From: Dolichospermum planctonicum
Lineage (GTDB): Bacteria; Cyanobacteriota; Cyanobacteriia; Cyanobacteriales; Nostocaceae
NCBI RefSeq assembly: GCF_005402965.1
Contig: NZ_BJCF01000006.1
Span: 82,381-146,380, forward strand
Direction: 5' to 3'
DNA: 64,000 nucleotides
The translations under genes and the position numbers were made by a program. Below the pieces are notes generated by a model that was not told the origin of the DNA, ran no database searches, and worked only from the letters and a program-made list of their open reading frames with translations. Shown here one piece after another: positions 9,103 to 15,392 of the stretch. The stretch's first letter is position 1. Each line of letters begins with the position of its first letter.

Positions 9103-9555
9103 TCAATTGTAATGATTATGTTGGTTAGTAATATTAACGTTTTGGGCAACAGTTGATCCTTTTTCTGCGTTTATTATTTCTGCCAATTTTGTGTTATTAT
9201 TAATAACTGAAGGGTGATTTTTAATTTCTTCTGCTTTCTTTTTAATTTCTTCAGCAGTCTTTGAGGTATCAGTATTCACTGAACTTTCCAAATCTAAAAC
9301 CGCTTGTTTAATTTCCTCGTCCTGCATAGCTTCTGTTAATTCTTTTACAGCTTGATCATAATGTAATTCCTGGACTTTATTTTCGTCCACAGCCGCAGTT
9401 AATTGTGGTGCTAACTTCTTCTGACGTAACTTATTGATTAATTGATTTACTCTTCCCCAGATAATATCACCAGTATTTTCACCTATCTTTTCCAGAGATT
9501 TCATGCCTATTGTAGCAATAGCAGTTGCAATAGCTGTAGTTATTATCAATTCCAT
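9103..9555 (-). CDS. N-terminal part of the NACHT gene, ended by in-frame TGA
   Basis: The 150-residue ORF starts at ATG 9555 with a hydrophobic N-terminus (ELIITTAIATAIATIG), then a charged helical region (many K, E and Q) and ends in NITNQHNHYN. It stops at TGA 9105-9103. The downstream NACHT frame continues in the same reading frame right after the stop, with no other stop up to its nominal start 75 bases on. The simplest reading is that this is the effector or adaptor N-terminus of one large NACHT protein of about 1065 residues. Alternatively it is a separate small protein translated in an operon with the NACHT gene. I do not recognise the domain by name. Confidence 0.7.
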   Translation of the reverse strand: MELIITTAIATAIATIGMKSLEKIGENTGDIIWGRVNQLINKLRQKKLAPQLTAAVDENKVQELHYDQAVKELTEAMQDEEIKQAVLDLESSVNTDTSKTAEEIKKKAEEIKNHPSVINNNTKLAEIINAEKGSTVAQNVNITNQHNHYN

Positions 9556-9711
9556 AAATTTAATTTAAAGTAAGTTGGATACTAAAAATCAAGGTTGTTT
9601 TGGCTGTGGAAAGGCTGTTTTTAGCTGCTATCCTCAGTTTCTCGCCAATACTAACACAATTCCCCTAAAAAATGTCAGAATATAAATTGTTAACTTTTTT
9701 AAACTCAAATC

Positions 9712-9993
9712 ATGAAAGCAATTTGGAATGGTGCTATTCTAGCCGAAAGCGATAATACCGTAGTTGTGGAAGGAAACCATTATTTCCCTGCTGACTCTAT
9801 CAAGAAGGAATATTTTCAAGACAGCAGCACCCACAGCACTTGTTCTTGGAAAGGAGTTGCTAATTATTATAGTATTCAAGTTGATGGTCAAGTTAATAAA
9901 GATGCTGCTTGGTACTATCCTAGCACCAAAGAGAAAGCTAAAAATATCGAAGGTTATATTGCTTTCTGGAAAGGTGTAAAAGTAGAAGTTTAG
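9712..9993 (+). CDS. DUF427 domain protein
   Basis: A 93-residue soluble protein starts at ATG 9712. It shows the compact DUF427 beta fold signature: KAIWNGAILAESDNTVVVEG, NHYFPADSIKKEYF, SWKGVANYYSI, AAWYYPSTKEKA and IAFWKGVKVE. DUF427 proteins are small single-domain proteins of unknown biochemical role, common in cyanobacteria and actinobacteria. The length and end points match the family, so the gene is complete. It is a single-gene unit divergent from the NACHT N-terminal ORF, with a 156-bp gap. Confidence 0.9.
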   Translation: MKAIWNGAILAESDNTVVVEGNHYFPADSIKKEYFQDSSTHSTCSWKGVANYYSIQVDGQVNKDAAWYYPSTKEKAKNIEGYIAFWKGVKVEV

Positions 9994-10009
9994 TACACAA
10001 AAATATCCC

Positions 10010-10028
10010 GGACTTCTCCAAGAAGTCC
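10010..10028. repeat. Hairpin of the ACTTCT/AGAAGT family
   Basis: GGACTTCT and AGAAGTCC form a perfect 8-bp stem around CCA, between the convergent ends of the DUF427 and RHH-TOBE genes. The same hairpin family recurs at 10541-10565 and 43371-43390. It may help end transcription in both directions, though there is no clear T-run. Confidence 0.55.
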
Positions 10029-10055
10029 AATATCTGAATTTTGAAACCAGTCTTT

Positions 10056-10487
10056 CTAATCCTTTGCAATGACAATATCATTAGATTTAATCACAGCATA
10101 GGCTTCCGTCCCTTCAGATAATTCTAACTCCTCTGCGGAAACTCTAGTAATCATTGAAGTTAATTCAACTCGGTGAACAATTTCTAAGGTTATTTCCGTA
10201 TTTATAGTTCCTGTGGTGACTCGTTTCACAACTCCCTTGAGAACATTACGGGAACTGACTTTTAATGGTTTCTTAGCACTAACAATTTCAAATTCAGAGT
10301 TGTTAATTTCTGGTTTTTCCTGGATATTTGATAATGATAATGGTGATGAATATTTCCTAAGTCCCCGGACTAATTCCCGTAAAATTTCTGTTTTCGTACG
10401 TTGGGAATTTTGACAAAATTCTTCTAAAATCTGGCGTTCTTCTTCAGATATTTGAAATGTTACCCAACCTTGGCTTTTTCTTGGCAT
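10056..10487 (-). CDS. Ribbon-helix-helix protein with TOBE (molbindin-like) domain
   Basis: The 143-residue product joins two domains. Residues 1-48 look like a ribbon-helix-helix DNA-binding unit (GWVTFQISEEERQILEEFC, TKTEILRELVRGL). Residues 77-143 form a TOBE/Mop domain (SSRNVLKGVVKRVTTGTIN, LELSEGTEAYAVIKSNDIVI), which in ModE, ModC and molbindins binds molybdate or tungstate. By family knowledge the combination suggests an oxyanion-sensing repressor; the ligand here is inference. It lies downstream of hisA on the same strand, separated by 110 bp holding a hairpin. No molybdate transport gene is seen nearby. Confidence 0.8.
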   Translation of the reverse strand: MPRKSQGWVTFQISEEERQILEEFCQNSQRTKTEILRELVRGLRKYSSPLSLSNIQEKPEINNSEFEIVSAKKPLKVSSRNVLKGVVKRVTTGTINTEITLEIVHRVELTSMITRVSAEELELSEGTEAYAVIKSNDIVIAKD

Positions 10488-10540
10488 AAAACTACTAACT
10501 TATTGACTAATTATAACTAATTTAATTGCCAGGTTTAGAC

Positions 10541-10565
10541 CCCTGACTTCTCAGAGAATTTAGGG
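10541..10565 (-). repeat. Hairpin between hisA and the RHH-TOBE gene
   Basis: CCCTGACTTCT and AGAATTTAGGG form an 11-bp imperfect stem around CAG. It belongs to the same hairpin family as 10010-10028. It lies just 3' of hisA and upstream of the next gene on the same strand, so it could end or weaken hisA transcription. Confidence 0.45.
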
Positions 10566-10597
10566 ATCTGGGGTGAAACTCTTAATATAGTGTGATA

Positions 10598-11371
10598 CTA
10601 AGCAAAGCTAGAAATACCAAAATCTGGTGGTATATCTTGTATTCTCCCCGGTCCAATGGCCTGTAATCCTTCTTTGAGGATAATATTACCAGTATACAAG
10701 GCTTTACCCACTATCACACCTGTTACACCTTGGGGTTCTAAAGCTGATAAACTTAATAAGTCAGTAACAGAACTTACACCACCAGAAGCAATTACGGGTA
10801 TGGAAATGGCCGCAGCAAGTTCTCGTAATGCGTCTAAATTTGGTCCTTGTAATGTTCCGTCTCTGTTTATATCAGTATAAATTATCGCTGCTGCCCCTAA
10901 TTCCTGCATTTGTACTGCTAGTTGGGTGGCTAATACTGATGAGGTTTCTAACCAACCACGAGTAGCAACTAAGCCGTTACGGGCATCTATACCAATAATA
11001 ATCTTTTCAGGAAATTCTTGACAGAGTTCCTGGACTAGTTGGGGTTGTTCAACCGCGACAGTTCCCAGAATTGCCCAATCTACTCCCAGATTGAATAATT
11101 CTACCACACTGGAGCGATCGCGCAATCCGCCCCCAACTTCAATGGGTATGGAAAGATTATTTCTAATGGCTGCAATGGCGGCCAAGTTAACTATTTTACC
11201 AGCTTTTGCGCCATCTAAATCAACTAAGTGTAATCTGGTCGCGCCTTGGTCAGCCCACATTTTCGCAACTTCTACGGGATTTTCGCTAAATACTTGGGAT
11301 TGTGCATAGTCTCCTTTATATAGTCGCACACAGCGACCTGCTAGTAAATCAATTGCGGGTATTACTTCCAT
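10598..11371 (-). CDS. hisA: HisA, ProFAR isomerase of histidine synthesis
   Basis: The 257-residue protein is a (beta/alpha)8 barrel that carries out the Amadori rearrangement of ProFAR to PRFAR, the fourth step of histidine synthesis. The N-terminus [20 protein letters not shown] carries the catalytic aspartate of the PAIDL motif. The second acid lies in [16 protein letters not shown], and the phosphate-binding loops EVGGGLRD and ASGGVSS are intact. The length is normal and the ATG start at 11371 is followed at once by the family motif. It stands alone, as is usual for his genes in cyanobacteria. A long 28-bp tandem repeat tract lies just upstream. Confidence 0.97.
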   Translation of the reverse strand: MEVIPAIDLLAGRCVRLYKGDYAQSQVFSENPVEVAKMWADQGATRLHLVDLDGAKAGKIVNLAAIAAIRNNLSIPIEVGGGLRDRSSVVELFNLGVDWAILGTVAVEQPQLVQELCQEFPEKIIIGIDARNGLVATRGWLETSSVLATQLAVQMQELGAAAIIYTDINRDGTLQGPNLDALRELAAAISIPVIASGGVSSVTDLLSLSALEPQGVTGVIVGKALYTGNIILKEGLQAIGPGRIQDIPPDFGISSFA

Positions 11372-11396
11372 AATTTGTCCGTTCTCCGTTGTCCGT

Positions 11397-11612
11397 TAAC
11401 TGTCACCTGTCACCTGTTCCCTGTTCCCTGTTCCCGTGGCGTAGCACCTGTTCCCTGTCCCCGTGGCGTAGCACCTGTTCCCTGTCCCCGTGGCGTAGCA
11501 CCTGTTCCCTGTCCCCGTGGCGTAGCACCTGTTCCCTGTCCCCGTGGCGTAGCACCTGTTCCCTGTTCCCTGTCACCTGTTCCCTGTCACCTGTCACCTG
11601 TCACCTGTTCCC
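11397..11612. repeat. Tandem repeats: 7-bp CTGTTCC/CTGTCAC units and 28-bp units
   Basis: This intergenic tract between hisA and the DUF3593 gene is built of CCTGTTC, CCTGTCC and CTGTCAC heptamers. In its centre a 28-bp unit containing CGTGGCGTAGCACCTGTTCC is repeated about five times. All frames are open because of the repeat, so ORFs here are artefacts. Related GTGCTACGCCACGGGGACAG segments occur at 37439 and 51518. Confidence 0.9.
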
Positions 11613-11891
11613 TAATTCCTGTACTGCTTGGCGGAAGCCTAAGACTAGTAAGATGTTAGCCAGGGTTAAAAAGGCTTCTGCGCTGCCATGTAACCAGTCT
11701 ACATTGGCTAATTGTTCTCCATACTGCACTTTGGCGTAAATACCAGCGGGAATAGTGACGGCGACAAATACCAATGTGCCGTAAAATCCATATAGGGCTA
11801 ACCGTGGCATTTGTGGACTGCGGCTGATAAACCACAGGAAACCCAAATAGGGAAAAAGAGAAAGGGCAAAGAGGGTTTCTTTTGATATCAT
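11601..11891 (-). CDS. DUF3593 family membrane protein
   Basis: A 96-residue protein is read from ATG 11891. Three hydrophobic segments are visible: ETLFALSLFPYLGFLWFI, LALYGFYGTLVFVAVTIPAG and AEAFLTLANILLVLGF. This matches DUF3593, a small membrane family kept in cyanobacteria and plant plastids, of unknown function. Its ATG overlaps the stop of the DUF2499 gene by four bases (ATGA), so the two are translationally coupled. A longer frame to 11969 exists but overlaps the upstream gene and is unlikely. The last codons run into the start of the 7-bp repeat tract. Confidence 0.85.
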   Translation of the reverse strand: MISKETLFALSLFPYLGFLWFISRSPQMPRLALYGFYGTLVFVAVTIPAGIYAKVQYGEQLANVDWLHGSAEAFLTLANILLVLGFRQAVQELGNR

Positions 11892-12223
11892 TGTTGTGAT
11901 TTGATGGTTTGTGTCTTCATGGGGCTTGTAGGTTTGGTAGAACGCCAAATTATATAAGCTGCCGCCCAAAGGGTAAAGTTACCAACTAATGTCATGGTAG
12001 CTTGTAAGGTGACTAACCATTCTAGGGTTTGGGAATTGTCGAAATAATGCCAAGTACAAGCACACATTGCGCTAATTAAAGCTGGTAACATAGCAAAGGA
12101 CAATCCCCACCAACTCCGATTTTTTGTCAGTTCACCATATATCCAAATTAGCCATATTGCGGTTATCCACTCAATGACGCTGGAAATATGAATTATCCAG
12201 GTGGGAATTGAAAGTACGTGCAT
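11888..12223 (-). CDS. DUF2499 family membrane protein
   Basis: This 111-residue protein starts at ATG 12223 (MHVLSIPTWIIHISSVIEW). It has about three membrane segments, including VIEWITAIWLIWIYGEL and WGLSFAMLPALISAMCACTW, a pattern matching DUF2499. The family pairs with DUF3593 across cyanobacteria and in plant chloroplasts, and here the pair overlaps by ATGA. The function is unknown; the shared distribution suggests a role linked to photosynthetic membranes (inference). It is divergent from csaB, with only 26 bp between start codons. Confidence 0.85.
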   Translation of the reverse strand: MHVLSIPTWIIHISSVIEWITAIWLIWIYGELTKNRSWWGLSFAMLPALISAMCACTWHYFDNSQTLEWLVTLQATMTLVGNFTLWAAAYIIWRSTKPTSPMKTQTIKSQQ

Positions 12224-12249
12224 AATTAATCTAAAATCTAGAATCTAAA

Positions 12250-13296
12250 ATGGCGAAAATGCGGGTTTTATTGTCTGGGTATTACGGTAAGGGTAATGGT
12301 GGTGATGAAGCTTTGTTAGCCACACTCCTGCAAATGTTACCACTAGATGTTACTCCTGTGGTGCTTTCTGGAAATCCTGAAGAAACCCATCGTCATTACG
12401 GTGTGGAATGTTACAATCGTATGGCATTTTTCTCCGTCTTCAAGGCTTTGCGTTCTTGTGATGCTTTTGTTTGGGGTGGTGGTAGTTTAATGCAAGATGC
12501 TACTAGCACTATTAGCCCTTTTTATTATGGCGGATTGATGGCTTTAGCTCAAGTTATGGGTTTGAAAACTGTGGCTTGGGGACAGGGTATAGGTCCTTTG
12601 TTGCGTTCCCAAACTCGATTTTTAGCCCAGCAGAATTTTGCGGGTTGTACTCAAATCAGTGTGCGCGACGTTGCTAGTTCTCGGTTATTATCAGATTGGA
12701 GTATACCCCATATCCTTGCCCCTGACCCGGTTTGGGCGTTAAAATCAAAGCCAGTACCGGAACTAGCAGAGTTACCAAAACCGAGAATTGCGGTGACTTT
12801 AAGAAATCATCCTCAATTAACAGAAAATCGGTTAACAAATTTAACTCAAGCCTTAGTTAATTTGCAAAAAGAAACTCAAGCCTTTATTTTACTATTGCCA
12901 TTTCAAAAAAGTGAAGATCTAGGAATTGCGGAAAAAATTCATACTCAATTACAAGATGTGAGTAGAGTTATTTGTTCCGAAGATCCACAAATTTTAAAAG
13001 GTGTATTTCGCGGTGTAGAAATGTCCATAGGAATGCGTTTACATAGTTTAATTATGGCCGCTAGTGAAGGTTCTCGTTGTTTTGCATTGAGTTATGATCC
13101 TAAAGTCAATCATTTAATGGAAGATCTAAAAATACCTGGTTGGGATTTAAAAGATTTACCAGAGGATGTAGAGTTAATTAGTAAAACTTGGATTGATTAT
13201 TATCATCATGGTGAATCCTTGTCAGATACGAAAATTCAATCTTTAGTAAATGGAGCTTTTTTACATCGGGATTTGTTAAGTAAAGTGTTAAAATGA
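12250..13296 (+). CDS. csaB: Polysaccharide pyruvyl transferase CsaB
   Basis: The 348-residue enzyme adds pyruvate ketals to sugar residues of cell-surface polymers. The N-terminal motif LSGYYGKGNGGDEALL, the central FVWGGGSLMQDATS and AWGQGIGPL, and the C-terminal MRLHSLIMAAS are characteristic of the CsaB pyruvyltransferase family with a GT-B-like fold. The family length is about 340-370. Starts at 12250 and 12259 are both possible; no strong ribosome-binding site separates them. In cyanobacteria this would act on exopolysaccharide or S-layer-linked glycan; the exact polymer is unknown. The gene is a single unit. Confidence 0.92.
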   Translation: MAKMRVLLSGYYGKGNGGDEALLATLLQMLPLDVTPVVLSGNPEETHRHYGVECYNRMAFFSVFKALRSCDAFVWGGGSLMQDATSTISPFYYGGLMALAQVMGLKTVAWGQGIGPLLRSQTRFLAQQNFAGCTQISVRDVASSRLLSDWSIPHILAPDPVWALKSKPVPELAELPKPRIAVTLRNHPQLTENRLTNLTQALVNLQKETQAFILLLPFQKSEDLGIAEKIHTQLQDVSRVICSEDPQILKGVFRGVEMSIGMRLHSLIMAASEGSRCFALSYDPKVNHLMEDLKIPGWDLKDLPEDVELISKTWIDYYHHGESLSDTKIQSLVNGAFLHRDLLSKVLK

Positions 13297-13348
13297 AATT
13301 GATTCTATAATTTAGTTAAGGTTGATATCATCCTCAAGGAGATTGATT

Positions 13349-13927
13349 ATGACAGCTATCACAGTCAACTTAAACCCCATTATCCAACTTACCGAAAACC
13401 AATTTTATCAACTCTGTCGAGAAAATCCTGAAGTCAAATTTGAACGCAATACCAAAGGAGAAATATTGATTATGTCACCAACAGGAGGAGAAACAGGAAA
13501 ACGTAATGTGGAAGTTGCAGCAGATTTTGTGTTTTGGAATCGTCAAACTAAATTAGGAGTTTGTTTCGATTCTTCCACTTGTTTTAAACTTCCCAATGGT
13601 GCAAATCGTTCTCCTGATGTTGCTTGGATAAAAAAAGATAGATGGGATACACTGACACTAGAAGAACAGGAAAAATTTCCACCAATTGCTCCAGATTTTG
13701 TTTTAGAATTAATGTCACCCAGTGATAGTTTGCCAGAAACACGGGCAAAAATGCAGGAATATATGAATAATGGAGTTAAATTAGGTTGGTTAATTAATCG
13801 GAAAATGGGTCAAGTTGAAATTTATCGTCTTGGTAAACCAGTAGAAATATTAGACTTTCCTCAAGAATTATCAGGTGAAAATATTTTACCAGGATTTATT
13901 TTAAATATGGAAATTATTTGGGGATAG
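13349..13927 (+). CDS. Uma2/DUF820 family nuclease-like protein
   Basis: A 192-residue protein starts at ATG 13349, six bases after AAGGAGA. The restriction-like core is visible as ANRSPDVAWIKKDRW, APDFVLELMSPSDSLPETRAK and GWLINRKMGQVEIYR, which gives the D, E and K positions expected for a PD-(D/E)XK fold. Uma2 genes are hugely expanded in cyanobacteria; they are predicted nucleases and are often linked to mobile DNA, with no settled biological role. The stop is overlapped by 27 bp by a small gene on the other strand. The gene is complete. Confidence 0.85.
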   Translation: MTAITVNLNPIIQLTENQFYQLCRENPEVKFERNTKGEILIMSPTGGETGKRNVEVAADFVFWNRQTKLGVCFDSSTCFKLPNGANRSPDVAWIKKDRWDTLTLEEQEKFPPIAPDFVLELMSPSDSLPETRAKMQEYMNNGVKLGWLINRKMGQVEIYRLGKPVEILDFPQELSGENILPGFILNMEIIWG

Positions 13928-14059
13928 AAAGGTTTTCCCTAAAACGGCTAAGGTGCGTAAACCTTCAGGTGTTTCATGAAGCCTTGTCAAATCATCAGCA
14001 TATTTATCTAGTTGTTCCGGTGGGATACCTGTACGGACAATTACAATTTCGCTGCTCAT
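13901..14059 (-). CDS. Hypothetical 52-residue protein
   Basis: An ATG at 14059 opens a 52-codon frame starting MSSEIVIVRTGIPPEQLDKY and containing LTRLHETPEGLRTLAVLGK. It is acidic to neutral with no membrane segment. It sits 15 bases after the stop of the 69-residue gene on the same strand, which suggests a two-gene unit of small proteins. The protein-like composition and tight spacing favour a real gene. The last 27 bases overlap the end of the Uma2 gene and may be a frame extension past the original stop. I do not recognise the family. Confidence 0.45.
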   Translation of the reverse strand: MSSEIVIVRTGIPPEQLDKYADDLTRLHETPEGLRTLAVLGKTFLSPNNFHI

Positions 14060-14074
14060 ATTATTATTGAATCT

Positions 14075-14284
14075 TTATAAAAGATGAAAGTGTTCAAAAG
14101 CTTCTCTAATTAATGGCAATCTATCTGGAGGACAAGGATAAACTCTTGGTTTTCCTTGAGAACTGCGTTGAGATGCTTTAATTGCAAGTCCTAACTGTTC
14201 TTTAGCATGAGCAATCCAACAGGTTTTAACTGTTACCTGATGTTTAGTTTTGATGTAATCCTGGAGTTGCTTGTAAGTAGTCAT
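14075..14284 (-). CDS. Small conserved hypothetical protein, 69 residues
   Basis: ATG 14284 opens a basic 69-residue protein beginning MTTYKQLQDYIKTKHQVTVK, then CWIAHAKEQLGLAI and a proline-rich stretch RVYPCPPDRLPLIREAF. Short proteins of this kind occur in many cyanobacteria beside accessory genes; the basic helical N-terminus could bind nucleic acid, but that is inference. It precedes the 52-residue gene by 15 bp. The upstream bases hold a dispersed sequence (GATATTAAGATTTTAACGCA) also seen near 5585. Confidence 0.55.
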   Translation of the reverse strand: MTTYKQLQDYIKTKHQVTVKTCWIAHAKEQLGLAIKASQRSSQGKPRVYPCPPDRLPLIREAFEHFHLL

Positions 14285-14436
14285 ACTTGAGAATTGATAT
14301 TACCTAAGATGAAGATATTAAAGAAGATATTAAGATTTTAACGCACCTTGGGGAATTGGCAGAGGGATAGTAGTTATAATTGCAGAAGGGGCTATTTCAT
14401 CGAAATCAGTCGGGTAGGCTTACTACAGCTTTAAGT

Positions 14437-14670
14437 ATGAGTATAAACACACAATTTCAAGCTAAGGTAAACAACGGCAAAATTGAAATTCCCGTTGAGT
14501 ATCAAGAACAAATATGCAGCGCCGAAATAGTGCAAATCGTGATTTTGCAACCTGCACCAACACAGAAACACTTTCCACCAACGGGTATTATCGCCCAGTT
14601 AACAGCAAATCCCATGCAAATATCAGGGTTCAAGCCACTCACCAGAGAGGAAGCAAATGAGCGCTGGTGA
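14437..14670 (+). CDS. VapB-like antitoxin
   Basis: Starting at ATG 14437, this 77-residue protein has an AbrB-like beta N-terminus (FQAKVNNGKIEIPVEY) and a C-terminus with FKPLTREEANERW, the tail typical of small cyanobacterial antitoxins paired with PIN toxins. A longer frame to 14380 lacks support. The stop TGA at 14668 is one base before the ATG of the PIN gene, the usual coupling in vapBC modules. It should bind its own promoter and its toxin by family knowledge. It appears intact although the partner is damaged. Confidence 0.7.
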   Translation: MSINTQFQAKVNNGKIEIPVEYQEQICSAEIVQIVILQPAPTQKHFPPTGIIAQLTANPMQISGFKPLTREEANERW

Positions 14671-14671
14671 A

Positions 14672-15004
14672 ATGATGCGATGTTTTATTGATTCCAATAT
14701 TTGGCTATATCGCTTTATATTAAATTCCACTGATTCCAGTGCAATACAAAAGCAGAAAATAGCTACAAGGGTAACAAGTCAAGAAAACTTAATTATTACA
14801 GGACTTACGCAAAAAGAACCGAAAGTAGGGGTAATTCATGAATTACCCCTACACAAGAATAAGGTGTTCAGCCACATCTTATGTAAGTCCTATATTAGTA
14901 CGCAAGTTATTAATGAGGTTTGTGCGAATTTAATTCGTAAAGCAGGTTGTGAACATGACTTAATTATTGAAAATACTTTAAATGAAACGTTTAAATTTGG
15001 CTGA
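14672..15004 (+). pseudogene. PIN-domain toxin interrupted by a miniature element and 3'-truncated
   Basis: The frame begins MMRCFIDSNIWLYRFIL, the first strand and first catalytic aspartate of a PIN RNase (VapC type), and resumes at ISTQVINEVCANLIRKAGC, a typical second PIN block with its conserved glutamate. Between them lies a 99-bp in-frame insertion (14799-14897, one target-site copy included) that adds 33 residues. Beyond NETFKFG the frame stops, and the third conserved block of a PIN domain, usually about 60 further residues, is missing. The protein is therefore probably inactive. Confidence 0.75.
14799..14893. mobile_element. Miniature inverted-repeat element (about 95 bp) inside the PIN gene
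   Basis: The element has inverted ends AGGACTTAC (14800-14808) and GTAAGTCCT (14883-14891) and is flanked by a direct ATTA (14795-14798 and 14894-14897). A perfect 28-bp palindrome centred on TTCATGAA lies at 14825-14852. Removing 99 bp restores a normal PIN reading. It encodes no transposase, so it would be a MITE mobilised in trans. Similar ends occur at 33000-33108 and 60294. Confidence 0.75.
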
Positions 15005-15351
15005 TAATTATCTTGAGGATATATCCAATTTTGAAAAAGATACTGAAATATATTACCAGTTATTGTCTCACGAGGTAAATAACTTTTAATCGTTGGTTGT
15101 ACAGCGATTCCCATAACTATAGCCATAAAGAAATAGCCATAACTTATATCTAAACTATTTTTTTCTTTTTCTATTGCATCAAATACTGTGATTAAAGAAT
15201 CTTCTAAACTTATTCCCTGAATGTTTTTCTCTTCATATAATTCTGCATAGGAATATGACTGAATTATCTCTATGACTAAACGTAAAGAATCAGGAATTTC
15301 AGCAGATAAAATCAGAGGAGACTTTTCAACTTCATGCAATATGAATGTCAT
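14890..15351 (-). CDS. Hypothetical protein, C-terminus probably altered
   Basis: The 153-residue frame starts at ATG 15351, 41 bp downstream of the methyltransferase on the same strand. It is helical and acidic (LRLVIEIIQSYSYAELYEEK, FDAIEKEKNSLDISYGYFF). Its last 35 or so residues are simply the antisense of the PIN fragment and the element end, so the original gene was probably shorter or lost its own 3' end at a junction near 15000. I do not recognise a family. The position next to a solitary DNA methyltransferase leaves open that it is a remnant of a restriction partner, but no nuclease motif is seen. Confidence 0.45.
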   Translation of the reverse strand: MTFILHEVEKSPLILSAEIPDSLRLVIEIIQSYSYAELYEEKNIQGISLEDSLITVFDAIEKEKNSLDISYGYFFMAIVMGIAVQPTIKSYLPRETITGNIFQYLFQNWIYPQDNYQPNLNVSFKVFSIIKSCSQPALRIKFAQTSLITCVLI

Positions 15352-15392
15352 AGTTAATTGCTACGGATAAGGATGTGTCCAGTAGATAGTTA

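Noticed and set aside
11375..11739. Several ORFs with repeated VPCPRGVAP or CSLSPWRST
   Set aside because: Products of the 28-bp and 7-bp tandem repeats; all frames are open there.
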